64,000 nt of DNA from Chitinophagaceae bacterium (GCA_016717285.1 JADKFU010000005.1:852501-916500), one strand, 5' to 3'; positions 8,862-18,028 are shown, counted from the stretch's first letter. Numbers and translations: made by a program. The notes: generated from the letters alone by a model not told the origin.

Positions 8862-9119
8862 ATGAGCATGAAAACCACACTCGTTGCACTTTTATTCACG
8901 CTTGTTCTCATTGCAGGTTCTTTCCGGCTGGCATCAGCTCAATGTGCCATGTGCAAGCAAAGTGCAGAAAGTTCATTAAAAGAAGGCAGCACAGATGCCA
9001 AAGGATTGAACATCGGCATCATGTATCTACTGGTGATTCCATATGCATTGGTTGGCGGAATCGGTTATTACTGGTATGTAAACCATAAAAAGAAATCCGC
9101 CGAAGACATCCAGGAATAG
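8862..9119 (+). CDS. Small CxxC membrane protein of oxidase accessory locus
   Basis: This is an 85-residue protein with a signal-like N-terminus (MSMKTTLVALLFTLVLIAG...ASA), a short periplasmic segment QCAMCKQSAESS, and one transmembrane helix (about residues 48-70) followed by a Lys-rich tail. The CAMC motif directly after the cleavage region could bind copper or form a disulfide. The frame is open upstream to 8757, but the extra residues look non-coding, and ATG 8862 leads straight into the signal peptide. Its place after SCO1 and DUF420 suggests a role in oxidase maturation; this is inference. Confidence 0.8.
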   Translation: MSMKTTLVALLFTLVLIAGSFRLASAQCAMCKQSAESSLKEGSTDAKGLNIGIMYLLVIPYALVGGIGYYWYVNHKKKSAEDIQE

Positions 9120-9136
9120 TCAGCAGCAGACAATTG

Positions 9137-11095
9137 TCAACTCCCCTCCACCCAATCACCATTTTCCTTAATCAGCAAGATCAGTTCATCCACAGCCACC
9201 AGTGATTCAACTGATCGTTTCACTACTTCCTTTCCCTTATACAGCGTAATTTTTCCGACGCCGCTTCCTACGTATCCATAATCAGCATCGGCCATTTCTC
9301 CCGGACCATTTACAATGCAACCCATGATGGCAATTTTTACACCCTTCAGATGATTGGTGCGTGCCCTGATGGCGGCAGTTGTTTCCTGTAAATCAAAAAG
9401 TGTTCTGCCACAGGAAGGACAGGAGATGTATTCTGTTTTCGAAATGCGTTGACGTGTTCCCTGCAGAATACCGAAGCACAACCTGTTAATGGTATTCGCC
9501 AGGTGCTGCGGCGCATGAAGCCAGATACCATCACCTAAACCATCCAATAGTAAGGCTCCGAAATCGGTGGCAGCGTATAAGGTGAGTTCATCTGACAAAA
9601 TATTTTCGAAGGAACGTTTGATGATCACAGGATTTTCCACTTGTTCGGTAATCAGATCAAAAAACACGCGGCGTTGTTCCATCATGCCGTTGAAATGATC
9701 GGTCGTTAAAACTATAACAGCCGATGGGTCTTTCTTCAACTGATCAATTAATGCATCTGAAATATCATCAATGTTGATGATCACAAATTTCAACTTCTCA
9801 TCTTTTTTCTTCAGGCTCAGAAATTGGGAAGCGTTGAAAGAGCGAAAAGTCCTTTCACCTGCAACATCATTTTTTCCTGCATCAGCATTTTTAATAATTC
9901 CCAGCGTTCCTGGAATAGCAAAGTCAATATCTTTTCCACCTGTAAAAATATAATCAGCGGCCATGTCTCCGATGTTCCATTTATCAGTAGCAGGATCATA
10001 TCGATATCCGGCAGTCAGCAATGTTTCTGGTGTGATTGTTTTTTCTTCCGAAAAATCCATTACTACAACAGGCACATGATGAGCCCCAATATTTTCTATT
10101 GGAACAGTAGTCCTTTTATTATATTCAAATGGATGGATGGGTGATTTTTTGATCGTCGCAATTTTCGGAACTTTTCTTTCAGGTGTATAGCGGTATACCA
10201 GGGTTTTTGCAACCGGTAATTCAAGTTCCGGATCTTCCGTAAGCGAAACGCGAATAGTATCACCCAATCCGTCTTCGAGCAGAGCGCCAATGCCGATCGC
10301 TGATTTGATACGGCCATCTTCACCATCGCCGGCTTCTGTTACTCCAAGATGTAAAGGATAAATAGAATCCGATTCTTTGCCCTGAGGTTGAATGTTGATT
10401 GCTCTTTCCTGCATTTTATTTACAAGCAACCTGTAAGCCTGCACCATCACCTGCGGATTGCTTGATTTCATCGAAAGCACGATGTTGTAGTATCCTTCAC
10501 TTTCCGCAATTCTTAAAAATTCAAAAGCGGATTCCACCATTCCCAGGGGCGTATCGCCATATCGACTCATAATGCGATCACTGAGTGAACCATGATTAGT
10601 GCCGATTCTCATCGCAGTTCCATATTCCTTGCAGATTTTTATGAGTGGCAAAAATTTCCCGCGGATGCGGTCTAATTCTTCTTCATAATCGGCATCTGAA
10701 TATTCAATCACCTGGAATTTTTTCTTGTCGGCATAATTGCCCGGATTCACACGCACCTTTTCTACAATTCGCGCAGCAACTTCAGCAGCGTTAGGTGTAA
10801 AGTGAATGTCGGCAACAAGCGGCGTAGTGTAACCTCTTGCTTTTAGTTCGTTTTTTATTTCTGCAAGATTATGCGCTTCATTGATGCTGGGTGCAGTGAT
10901 GCGCACCAATTCACATCCGGCTTCAATCATTCTGATGGATTGTTCGACTGTTGCAATGGTGTCCATCGTATCTGTCGTAGTCATTGATTGAATGCGGATC
11001 GGATGATTTCCACCAATGATAAGATCACCAACTTTTACTTCACGCGTTTTAAGTCTTGAATAGCTTGTGAGAGAATTGCAATATTTAAAAGACAT
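9137..11095 (-). CDS. ispG: 4-hydroxy-3-methylbut-2-enyl-diphosphate synthase, long form
   Basis: IspG (GcpE) makes HMBPP from MEcPP in the MEP isoprenoid pathway with a [4Fe-4S] cluster. The N-terminal TIM barrel is recognised by GGNHPIRIQSMTTTDT and RVNPGNYADK. The C-terminal iron-sulfur domain has CPSCGRTLFD and MGCIVNGPGEMADADYGYVG, which supply the three Cys and one Glu cluster ligands. Between them lies an extra domain of about 250 residues, giving 652 residues in total; this long three-domain form is known from plants, Chlamydia and Bacteroidota. ATG 11095 is chosen because a promoter element sits at 11117-11124, so the upstream TTG at 11119 would lie before the transcript. Confidence 0.96.
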   Translation of the reverse strand: MSFKYCNSLTSYSRLKTREVKVGDLIIGGNHPIRIQSMTTTDTMDTIATVEQSIRMIEAGCELVRITAPSINEAHNLAEIKNELKARGYTTPLVADIHFTPNAAEVAARIVEKVRVNPGNYADKKKFQVIEYSDADYEEELDRIRGKFLPLIKICKEYGTAMRIGTNHGSLSDRIMSRYGDTPLGMVESAFEFLRIAESEGYYNIVLSMKSSNPQVMVQAYRLLVNKMQERAINIQPQGKESDSIYPLHLGVTEAGDGEDGRIKSAIGIGALLEDGLGDTIRVSLTEDPELELPVAKTLVYRYTPERKVPKIATIKKSPIHPFEYNKRTTVPIENIGAHHVPVVVMDFSEEKTITPETLLTAGYRYDPATDKWNIGDMAADYIFTGGKDIDFAIPGTLGIIKNADAGKNDVAGERTFRSFNASQFLSLKKKDEKLKFVIINIDDISDALIDQLKKDPSAVIVLTTDHFNGMMEQRRVFFDLITEQVENPVIIKRSFENILSDELTLYAATDFGALLLDGLGDGIWLHAPQHLANTINRLCFGILQGTRQRISKTEYISCPSCGRTLFDLQETTAAIRARTNHLKGVKIAIMGCIVNGPGEMADADYGYVGSGVGKITLYKGKEVVKRSVESLVAVDELILLIKENGDWVEGS

Positions 11096-11116
11096 ACTTT
11101 CCGGATTATGCTCGGT

Positions 11117-11124
11117 CAAAATTA
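11117..11124 (-). promoter_or_regulatory. TAnnTTTG promoter element for ispG
   Basis: The minus strand reads TAATTTTG here, ending 21 bases before the ATG at 11095. No clear -33 TTG was found at the right distance. Confidence 0.5.
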
Positions 11125-11245
11125 GGATTTATAAACAGGGTTTAGAAAGAATTGTTGTCGCCTGCATTCTTACAGATGAGTGTACAATAAAGTATGAAAA
11201 TTGCTGCTGAAAGCACCTATGGCAAATGTTTATATTTTCTTGTTC

Positions 11246-11343
11246 GCTTTGCACCTTTGCCAGATTCCCGGAAAGAGATATTGTTGTGTATGCCCTTATT
11301 TCTTTTGCGTGTTTTGCGCCTTGGCGAGAGTCCCCGAAACTGA
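11246..11343. repeat. Two imperfect 33-base GCTTTGC-type units in intergenic region
   Basis: Units at 11246-11278 and 11311-11343 share 25 of 33 bases and begin 65 bases apart. Both contain the TTTGCxCCTTxGC pattern. They lie in the gene-free region between ispG and the GT39-like gene (11125-11420), where the frame upstream of ATG 11421 is open but its translation looks non-coding. No other feature was seen in this stretch. Confidence 0.6.
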
Positions 11344-11420
11344 AATTGTCGCACATTCCATCAGTCAGTAAGCATCAACCTGTATTCTTTATTTCCTATT
11401 TTCACCTCACTAAATGCAAT

Positions 11421-13373
11421 ATGTTTATTGTGACTTTCAGGAAACCCGATTTTTTATTACTCTTTATCATTTTTGTCGGAGCGATCCTTCGTTTCTATGC
11501 ATTTCCTCACATTCCATTTATGTATGATGAAGTAAGCGCTTGGGCACGAACCGGGTTTACGAATTTTCATGAATTAATTAATAAGGGAGTAAAAGGCGAT
11601 GGCCATCCTGCTGCTATTCAGGTGTTCCTGAACTACTGGAGAATGATTGTTGGCGACAGTGAAGCAGCTTTCAAGATTCCATTTTTGGTAATGGGTTTGC
11701 TTTCTGTTTGGTTGGTCTTCCTGATAGGAGAATTTTGGTTCAATAAAACAGTTGGTTACCTGAGTGCAGCATTGGTTAGCTGCTTACAGTACACAGTGAT
11801 GTACAGCCAGATTGCAAGGCCTTACATGAGCGGCTTGTTTTTTTCATTGATGATGGTTTTGTGCTGGACAAACTATCTGTTTAATAAAGAGGAAAAGCAT
11901 CCATTACGGCAATTGTGTGGATTTGTGGTATTCGCAACATTGTGCTGTTACAATCATTATTTCTCGCTTTTATTTGCATTTATAGCAGGAGTTACTGGAT
12001 TGTTTCTTATCAGGAAAGAAAATTGGAAAGCTTACCTGATTGCCAATGTAATTATTGTGCTGTTGTTTCTTCCACATCTATCGGTCTCCTTATTCCAATT
12101 CGGTATCGGTGGGGTAGGAGGATGGCTTCCAAAACCAGGGCCTGATTTTTTCAGGAACTACCTCAATTACATTTTTCATTTTTCTCCATGGTTGAAAGGT
12201 TTGGTGATTGGGTTGATATTAACAAGCATTGTTTTTCATTCTGCTCATTTAAAGGCGCGGTATAAGTTCCGGATCATTGCCCTGTGTTGGTTCCTACTGC
12301 CATTCTTTATTGGTTTCTATTATTCCATCTATCGCAATGCAGTGTTGCAATATTCTGTTTTGATATTTACTTTTCCTTACCTGCTGTTTTTTATTTTTTC
12401 GTGGATTAAAGAAGTTCCGTTGAAATACAATTGGTTGATGGTGTCACTCATTCTGCTTACAGGTATTTATACTTTGGTTTCAGGAAGAAAGCATTTTGAT
12501 ATTTTCTATCATCAACCTATTGAAGAATTAGTAGAGAATACGATCAATACCATGGATATGGAAAAAGGTATTCAATGTACAGTGATGATGAATGAGCCGC
12601 GAAAGTATGTTGGTTATTATCTGCGAAAATACAATCGTGAAATAGCAATGGATTACTGGCCGGAAAAGGAATTTCAATCTTACATCGCGTTCGGAAAATA
12701 TCTTTCCTCGCTCCATTCGGAATGTTTTATTGCTGCGAATGTGCCAACAGATTACCAGATGTTGATAAGGCAATTTTATCCGAATGAAATTTCACGTGAT
12801 AAAGGATTCACCTATCAGTATCATGCATTTTCCAAAGCAAAGTCAAATGAGCGGCTGGCTCCTGATATAGTTTTTCAGCAAACGCTTGATATGCATCATC
12901 CGGGTGTAAATTGGAAAATTGATACCAATCTTGTAGCAGTCGATTCGCTCACCGGACACTCCGTATTTCACTACAAAAGCAACATTGAATTCGGTCCCAC
13001 TTTGATGGCGCCGTTGTCGCGATTGCTTTCTAATGGCTATAACGTGGTGAATATTTCGATGAAAGTTTCAGGCGTACCACCTGATAACAAAGCATCATTG
13101 GTTGTAAGTTTTGATGCCGACGGAAAAAGCCTTTTCTGGCAGGAAAAACCATTCAATTATTTTTTGGATTCGTCTGAAAGCAATGGAACTGTTTTTTACA
13201 GCATCAGTGTGCGGGATTTGGGATTTCCTGTTACGGAGAAAATGATACTGAATGCATATGCCTGGAATAAAAACCAGGATGATTTCAGCATCAGTGATTT
13301 TAACGTGACGATTGATTCGGGTAATCCGTGGATTTACGGACTGATTGAACCGATAGAAAAGCATCATCCCTGA
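11421..13373 (+). CDS. GT39-like multi-pass membrane glycosyltransferase
   Basis: The 650-residue protein has about 10-11 transmembrane helices in its first 400 residues and a soluble C-terminal part. After the first helix comes HIPFMYDEVSAWARTG, whose Asp-Glu fits the catalytic loop of GT-C enzymes of the PMT/ArnT type that use lipid-linked sugars. A later helix carries QIARPYMSGLFFSLMM, also typical. The C-terminal domain (about 430-650) looks like a beta-rich periplasmic module. ATG 11421 is chosen because it leads directly into the first helix; the longer frame from 11226 covers repeat-like non-coding sequence. The acceptor is unknown. It lies 14 bases before the WG-repeat gene. Confidence 0.82.
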   Translation: MFIVTFRKPDFLLLFIIFVGAILRFYAFPHIPFMYDEVSAWARTGFTNFHELINKGVKGDGHPAAIQVFLNYWRMIVGDSEAAFKIPFLVMGLLSVWLVFLIGEFWFNKTVGYLSAALVSCLQYTVMYSQIARPYMSGLFFSLMMVLCWTNYLFNKEEKHPLRQLCGFVVFATLCCYNHYFSLLFAFIAGVTGLFLIRKENWKAYLIANVIIVLLFLPHLSVSLFQFGIGGVGGWLPKPGPDFFRNYLNYIFHFSPWLKGLVIGLILTSIVFHSAHLKARYKFRIIALCWFLLPFFIGFYYSIYRNAVLQYSVLIFTFPYLLFFIFSWIKEVPLKYNWLMVSLILLTGIYTLVSGRKHFDIFYHQPIEELVENTINTMDMEKGIQCTVMMNEPRKYVGYYLRKYNREIAMDYWPEKEFQSYIAFGKYLSSLHSECFIAANVPTDYQMLIRQFYPNEISRDKGFTYQYHAFSKAKSNERLAPDIVFQQTLDMHHPGVNWKIDTNLVAVDSLTGHSVFHYKSNIEFGPTLMAPLSRLLSNGYNVVNISMKVSGVPPDNKASLVVSFDADGKSLFWQEKPFNYFLDSSESNGTVFYSISVRDLGFPVTEKMILNAYAWNKNQDDFSISDFNVTIDSGNPWIYGLIEPIEKHHP

Positions 13374-13387
13374 TTTTTTATAATTTC

Positions 13388-14572
13388 ATGCGCATGAATC
13401 GTTTAAGAATTTTTATAGCATTGCTGACTGCAATTATTTTGTTGCAACAGCCTCTGCTGGCGCAGGTTTCGTCTTCCCGGTTAATTCCTTACAGAATTGG
13501 TTCGCTTTGGGGCTTCTCAGACAGGAAAGCAAACATTATTATTCCCACCCGTTACCAGGAAGTGTTTCCATTCTACAATGATATAGCAGTAATAAAACAA
13601 GATGGTCACATGTCGATAATTGATGACAAGGGTGATGTGAAAATTCCATTCAGGTATGATTTCATCAGCAACTTTAATAGCGATGGAATTGCTATTGTTT
13701 CCCGCGCCGGCAAGTGGGGCGTGATTGATAGTCGTGGAAAGGAAATTGTGAAATTGAAGTATGATGCAATTGATGCATTTTCGGAAGGATTTGCTGCCGC
13801 AAAAACCGGAATGAAGATTGGATTCATTAATCAGAAAGGAGATGAAATAACGCAACCATTGTATGATGCTGTTTTACCTTTTCATGAAGGACTGGCATTG
13901 GTAAAAGCAGGTCCGCAGTTTGGATTTATAAATGAAAAAGGTGTAGAAGTAATTCCATTGCAGTTTGACGGCGCCACTTCATTTCAGGATGGTCTTGCAC
14001 TCGTGAAAAAAGATTCTTTAATGGGCTTTATTAAGACAGATGGCAGCCTCAGGATTGGCTTCCAGTACAATGGTGCTAATGTTTTTTCGGAAGGACTGGC
14101 AGTAGTGATGAAAGCCGGCCTTGTTGGATTTATTAACAGTGCCGGTGAACCCGTGATTCCACTGCAATATGAGAATGCAAATAATTTCAGGGAAGGACTA
14201 GCACTGATTCAACAAAATAAGCTTTTTGGATATATAGATTCAAAAGGAATAACTAAGATTGAGCCTCAATACGAAGCAGCAAATGATTTTCATGATGGAC
14301 GTGCACTTGTTGTTAAAGATGGTTGGGCGATCATTACTAAGGAAGGTAACCTGATTCCGCTTCCACAGTACAACCTGATTCATGATTTCAATAATAACTA
14401 CGCACGGGTGGAACGTGATGGACGTTGGGGTTTTATTGACATAACCGGAAAGGAAGTGATTCCGCCGAGGTACGAAAATGCTGACGACTTTGAAGGTGGA
14501 CTTGCATTGGTAAAAAGCGATGGAAAGTGGGGATATATTGATGTGGGGGGAAAGGAATTTTTCCGGGATTAG
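13388..14572 (+). CDS. Secreted WG-repeat protein
   Basis: After a signal peptide (about residues 1-26, ending LLAQ) the rest of the 394-residue protein is a run of WG beta repeats of about 35 residues each. I count 11 units, marked by WGFSD, MSIID, WGVID, IGFIN, FGFIN, MGFIK, VGFIN, FGYID, WAIIT, WGFID and WGYID, each followed by a G-x-x-I-P-x-x-Y/F-D/E turn. Such proteins are probably beta-propeller-like binding modules in the periplasm or on the cell surface; no enzyme motif is seen. It follows the GT39-like gene with 14 bases between, so they may form one unit. Confidence 0.88.
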   Translation: MRMNRLRIFIALLTAIILLQQPLLAQVSSSRLIPYRIGSLWGFSDRKANIIIPTRYQEVFPFYNDIAVIKQDGHMSIIDDKGDVKIPFRYDFISNFNSDGIAIVSRAGKWGVIDSRGKEIVKLKYDAIDAFSEGFAAAKTGMKIGFINQKGDEITQPLYDAVLPFHEGLALVKAGPQFGFINEKGVEVIPLQFDGATSFQDGLALVKKDSLMGFIKTDGSLRIGFQYNGANVFSEGLAVVMKAGLVGFINSAGEPVIPLQYENANNFREGLALIQQNKLFGYIDSKGITKIEPQYEAANDFHDGRALVVKDGWAIITKEGNLIPLPQYNLIHDFNNNYARVERDGRWGFIDITGKEVIPPRYENADDFEGGLALVKSDGKWGYIDVGGKEFFRD

Positions 14573-14634
14573 AAAAAATTTAAAGAAAAGTATAAATAAG
14601 CTGCGGTTACAAAATGATTGAGCCGTTGTTAATT

Positions 14635-15339
14635 TCAGGAGATATCTCCCTGCGCCGGTCGTATCAAAATTTCTTCCACCACTGATTGCGATGATAAGGT
14701 AAACGCATTCCATATAGAGCGCGAAATATCGGTCGGTTTCATAAAACGTTCTTCCGGTAAATCAACGCCATCCCACGATGCAGTGAGTGTTGCTCCGGCA
14801 ATTACTGCAGTCACTCTTATATTATAGGGAATCATTTCCAATCGCAGATTTTTGGTAAAGCCAAGTAATGCAAATTTTGAAATTCCATAAGAACCGCCAT
14901 TCGGATAGGCCTGCACACTTGCCGTGGAACAGATATTAAAAATATGTCCGTGCTTATTTCGGATCATCACTTTTACCAAAAACTGCGTGAGATAATAGGC
15001 ACTGTATAAATTGGTCTTGATCTGCTTCTCCAATATGCCCGCCTTTTCTTTGTGCACTTGTCCCGCCAGAAAAATGCCGGCATTGTTTACCAGTACATCA
15101 ATAGCATCCCATTCGGATTTAATGAGATCAGCAAATGATTTCAATTGTTTTTTGTCCGATACATCGCAAGGTTGTGCCAGCACCTCAATATCGGGAAATT
15201 TGTTACGCAATTCATCACTGAATATTTCCAACTCTTTTTTATTACGGGCGCAAATGGCCACATTAAATCCTTCAGAAGCGAATTTTTCAACGATAGCTTT
15301 TCCGATTCCTTTCGTAGCTCCGGTAATTACTGCATTCAT
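14635..15339 (-). CDS. Short-chain dehydrogenase/reductase (SDR) family oxidoreductase
   Basis: This 234-residue classical SDR enzyme shows the NAD(P)-binding TGATKGIGKAI near the N-terminus (residues 7-17), the NNAG motif near residue 88, a Ser in ICSTASVQ and the catalytic YGISK near residue 151. An Arg in AICARNKKELE after strand 2 suggests NADPH preference. The substrate cannot be told from sequence; it is related to sepiapterin reductase/FabG-type enzymes but is not the housekeeping FabG, which is encoded at 18269. It stands alone, convergent with the WG-repeat gene, with a palindrome GGAGATATCTCC (14638-14649) over its stop region. Confidence 0.9.
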   Translation of the reverse strand: MNAVITGATKGIGKAIVEKFASEGFNVAICARNKKELEIFSDELRNKFPDIEVLAQPCDVSDKKQLKSFADLIKSEWDAIDVLVNNAGIFLAGQVHKEKAGILEKQIKTNLYSAYYLTQFLVKVMIRNKHGHIFNICSTASVQAYPNGGSYGISKFALLGFTKNLRLEMIPYNIRVTAVIAGATLTASWDGVDLPEERFMKPTDISRSIWNAFTLSSQSVVEEILIRPAQGDIS

Positions 15340-15355
15340 GGGTCGGTTATTTTAG

Positions 15356-15419
15356 CAATTAAACAATTTGGCAATTTAACAATTTAACCATTTAGCCACT
15401 TAGCCATTTCGTCATTGGT
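15356..15419. repeat. Eight consecutive 8-base repeat units
   Basis: Units begin every 8 bases from 15356: CAATTAAA, CAATTTGG, CAATTTAA, CAATTTAA, CCATTTAG, CCACTTAG, CCATTTCG, TCATTGGT. The phase is exact though the sequence drifts. The tract fills most of the space between the SDR start and the mlaE region. Confidence 0.85.
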
Positions 15420-15479
15420 CATTAAGTGCAACCCGAAAGAGTTTCCAAAGAATGGCTACCTTTAACCGCACTCAACAAC

Positions 15480-16226
15480 ATGCCCACCATCACATTTTTC
15501 GAACAATTCGGACAGTACATCCTGCTGATGAAGAAATCCTTCGTTCGTCCGGAAAAAATGTCCATTTATTGGAAAGAACTGATGCGGCAAATGATTGAAA
15601 TAGGTGTCGGTTCTGTTGGTATAGTTATTATTTTTTCTGTGTTTCTTGGTGCTGTTTTGACGGTTCAGACTGCTTACCAATTCACTTCACCTTTACTTTC
15701 AAAATCAATAATCGGTTCGATTGTTACGAACTCCACCATTATCGAGATGGCACCAACGGTCACTTGTTTGATCCTGGCAGGAAAGATAGGTTCGAGCATT
15801 GCTTCAGAACTTGGCACCATGCGCATCTCCGAACAGATTGATGCGTTGGAAATTATGGGTATTAATTCAGCCGCTTATCTTGTATTACCCAAGGTGATTG
15901 CAGCTACTTTCATGATTCCGATCATCATCATCATCGGCGGATTTTTGCAGATTCTTTCCGGAATGCTGGTGGGTCATCTTCAGAATGTGGTTTCGTCGAC
16001 TGAATTTATGCAGGGTTCTATTCAGTTTTTTATTCCGTTCACCGTCACATTTGCAATTATTAAAGCCACCACTTTCGGATTTATCATTTCATCTGTGTCG
16101 GCTTACCTGGGTTATTACACTACAGGTGGCGCGTTGCAGGTTGGAAATTCTGCTACCCGTGCCGTTGTTGCCAGTTGCATTCTCATCCTTATTTTTGATT
16201 ACGTGCTTGCCGAAATTTTGCTATGA
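15480..16226 (+). CDS. mlaE: MlaE-family ABC transporter permease
   Basis: The 248-residue membrane permease of the MlaE family has about five or six helices and the conserved segment ELGTMRISEQIDALEIMGIN (about residues 117-136), which forms the coupling loop. MlaE works with the MlaF ATPase to move phospholipids between the membranes and maintain outer-membrane asymmetry. ATG 15480 is preferred over GTG 15426: it starts the usual short N-terminus (ITFFEQFGQYILLMKKSF), and a TACCTTTA promoter-like element lies 15 bases upstream at 15457-15464. It overlaps mlaF by 4 bases. No MlaD-type MCE gene follows, so the substrate-binding part must be elsewhere. Confidence 0.92.
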   Translation: MPTITFFEQFGQYILLMKKSFVRPEKMSIYWKELMRQMIEIGVGSVGIVIIFSVFLGAVLTVQTAYQFTSPLLSKSIIGSIVTNSTIIEMAPTVTCLILAGKIGSSIASELGTMRISEQIDALEIMGINSAAYLVLPKVIAATFMIPIIIIIGGFLQILSGMLVGHLQNVVSSTEFMQGSIQFFIPFTVTFAIIKATTFGFIISSVSAYLGYYTTGGALQVGNSATRAVVASCILILIFDYVLAEILL

Positions 16227-16987
16227 TCGAAATAAAAGAAGTACGCAAATCATTTGGGGATCGCGAAGTGCTGAAAGGCGTCTCTGGTTTGTTTGAACCC
16301 GGAAAAACAAGTTTGATTATTGGTGCAAGCGGATCCGGAAAAACTGTTTTAATGAAATCTATGGTAGGATTGATAGCCCCTACTTCAGGTACCGTCATCT
16401 ACAATAAAACGGTTGACTTTGTCTCATTGGAAGAAAAAGCTAAAAAGGAAATACGGCAGGAAATCGGCATGTTATTTCAGGGTACTGCATTATTTGATTC
16501 TATGAATGTTGAGGAAAACATTTTGTTCCCACTCAATATGTTTTCTAAAATGACAGTGAAAGAAAAGCTCAACAGGGTAAATTTTTGTCTGGACCGTGTT
16601 AACCTTAAAGGAACCAATAAGCTGCACCCAAGCGAACTGAGCGGAGGCATGAAAAAAAGAGTCGGCATTGCGCGTGCGATCGTGCTGAACCCTAAGTATT
16701 TATTTTGCGATGAGCCCAATTCAGGACTTGATCCTCAGACTTCCATCCTTATTGATGAACTCATTCATGAGATCACGATTGAATATAATATCACTACCAT
16801 AGTGAACACCCACGACATGAACTCGGTGCTCGGCATTGGCGACTATATCATTTTTCTTTATAAAGGTGTGAAATGCTGGGAAGGAAACCGCCATGAAGTA
16901 CTCTCCAGTACCAATAAGGAGATGAACGATTTTATCTTTGCTTCTAAGTTCCTCAAAGAAATCAAAGAACTATCTTCAAAAACCTAA
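16223..16987 (+). CDS. mlaF: MlaF-type ABC transporter ATP-binding protein
   Basis: This 254-residue ATPase partners the MlaE permease upstream, with which it shares an ATGA overlap. Walker A is GASGSGKTVL (about residues 36-45), the signature is LSGGMKKRVGIAR (about 139), and Walker B is YLFCDEPNSGLDP, followed by the switch His in VNTHDMNSVLG. The signature with MKKR and the Asn in DEPNSGLDP are usual for the MlaF branch. It should power lipid transport at the inner membrane. Confidence 0.93.
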   Translation: MIEIKEVRKSFGDREVLKGVSGLFEPGKTSLIIGASGSGKTVLMKSMVGLIAPTSGTVIYNKTVDFVSLEEKAKKEIRQEIGMLFQGTALFDSMNVEENILFPLNMFSKMTVKEKLNRVNFCLDRVNLKGTNKLHPSELSGGMKKRVGIARAIVLNPKYLFCDEPNSGLDPQTSILIDELIHEITIEYNITTIVNTHDMNSVLGIGDYIIFLYKGVKCWEGNRHEVLSSTNKEMNDFIFASKFLKEIKELSSKT

Positions 16988-17080
16988 GTAGATTTCGATA
17001 TTTTTGCGCCTTTTCAACTAAGATGGATTCCATTTAGCTTTGAACGACCGTAGCGCATAATCGCGCTGTCATCTTCACTG

Positions 17081-17112
17081 ATAAATAACAATTTAACAAT
17101 TTAGCCATTCTC
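17081..17112. repeat. 8-base repeat units upstream of sucD
   Basis: CAATTTAA (17089), CAATTTAG (17097) and CCATTCTC (17105) continue an 8-base phase that begins with ATAAATAA at 17081. The words are the same as in the tract at 15356. Confidence 0.7.
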
Positions 17113-17155
17113 GAATAAGAATAGAAAATAGCTATCAAAGAAAAACCAGCAACAA

Positions 17156-18028
17156 ATGAGCGTATTAGTCAACAAAGATTCAAAAGTAATTGTACAGGGC
17201 TTCACCGGCCAGGAAGGAACATTTCATGCCACACAGATGATCGAATATGGAACTAATGTGGTAGGAGGTGTAACTCCAGGCAAGGGCGGACAGCAACATT
17301 TGGAGCGGCCTGTTTTTAATACGGTGGAAGATGCTGTGAAACAAGCCGGAGCCAACGTATCCATCATCTTTGTTCCACCTGCTTTCGCAGCAGATGCCAT
17401 CATGGAAGCTGCCGATGCAGGCATTAAAGTGATTGTCTGCATTACTGAAGGCATTCCGACGCAAGACATGATCAAAGCAAAGGAATTTATCAAGGATAAA
17501 GATTGTCGCTTGATCGGGCCAAACTGTCCGGGTGTAATTACTCCCGGAGAAGCGAAAGTGGGCATCATGCCGGGTTTTGTTTTTAAGACAGGCACCGTAG
17601 GCATTGTTTCCAAATCAGGAACACTTACTTATGAAGCCGCTGACCAGGTTTGTAGAACCGGACTTGGAATTTCATCAGCTATCGGCATCGGTGGCGATCC
17701 GATTATCGGCACTACAACACGTGAAGCAGTGGAGTTATTTATGAATGATCCGCAAACAAAGGGCATTGTGATGATTGGTGAAATCGGTGGTGGTATGGAA
17801 GCCGAAGCAGCTCGCTGGATCAAAGCCCATGGAACAAAACCTGTTGTGGGTTTTATTGCGGGTCAAACCGCTCCACCTGGCCGCAGAATGGGACATGCGG
17901 GTGCAATTGTGGGTGGAACGGAAGATACTGCGATCGCTAAAATGAACATCATGAGGGAATGTGGAATTACAGTGGCAGAAAGTCCGGCTGTGATAGGCGA
18001 GATGATGGCGAAGTTGCTGAAAGGGTGA
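17156..18028 (+). CDS. sucD: Succinyl-CoA synthetase subunit alpha
   Basis: This subunit of the TCA-cycle enzyme interconverts succinyl-CoA and succinate with ATP/GDP formation. The 290-residue protein has the CoA-binding Rossmann domain (QGFTGQEGTFHATQMIEYGT, about residues 14-33), the GPNCPGVITPGE motif near residue 120, and the active-site His in GRRMGHAGAIVGG near residue 246 that is phosphorylated. sucC is not adjacent, which is common in Bacteroidota. A TATTTTTG element at 16999-17006 is a possible but distant promoter. Confidence 0.97.
   Translation: MSVLVNKDSKVIVQGFTGQEGTFHATQMIEYGTNVVGGVTPGKGGQQHLERPVFNTVEDAVKQAGANVSIIFVPPAFAADAIMEAADAGIKVIVCITEGIPTQDMIKAKEFIKDKDCRLIGPNCPGVITPGEAKVGIMPGFVFKTGTVGIVSKSGTLTYEAADQVCRTGLGISSAIGIGGDPIIGTTTREAVELFMNDPQTKGIVMIGEIGGGMEAEAARWIKAHGTKPVVGFIAGQTAPPGRRMGHAGAIVGGTEDTAIAKMNIMRECGITVAESPAVIGEMMAKLLKG

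Noticed and set aside
14240..14713. 157-codon frame on the minus strand
   Set aside because: It lies antisense to the WG-repeat gene, where repeated codons keep other frames open; the translation resembles no protein.
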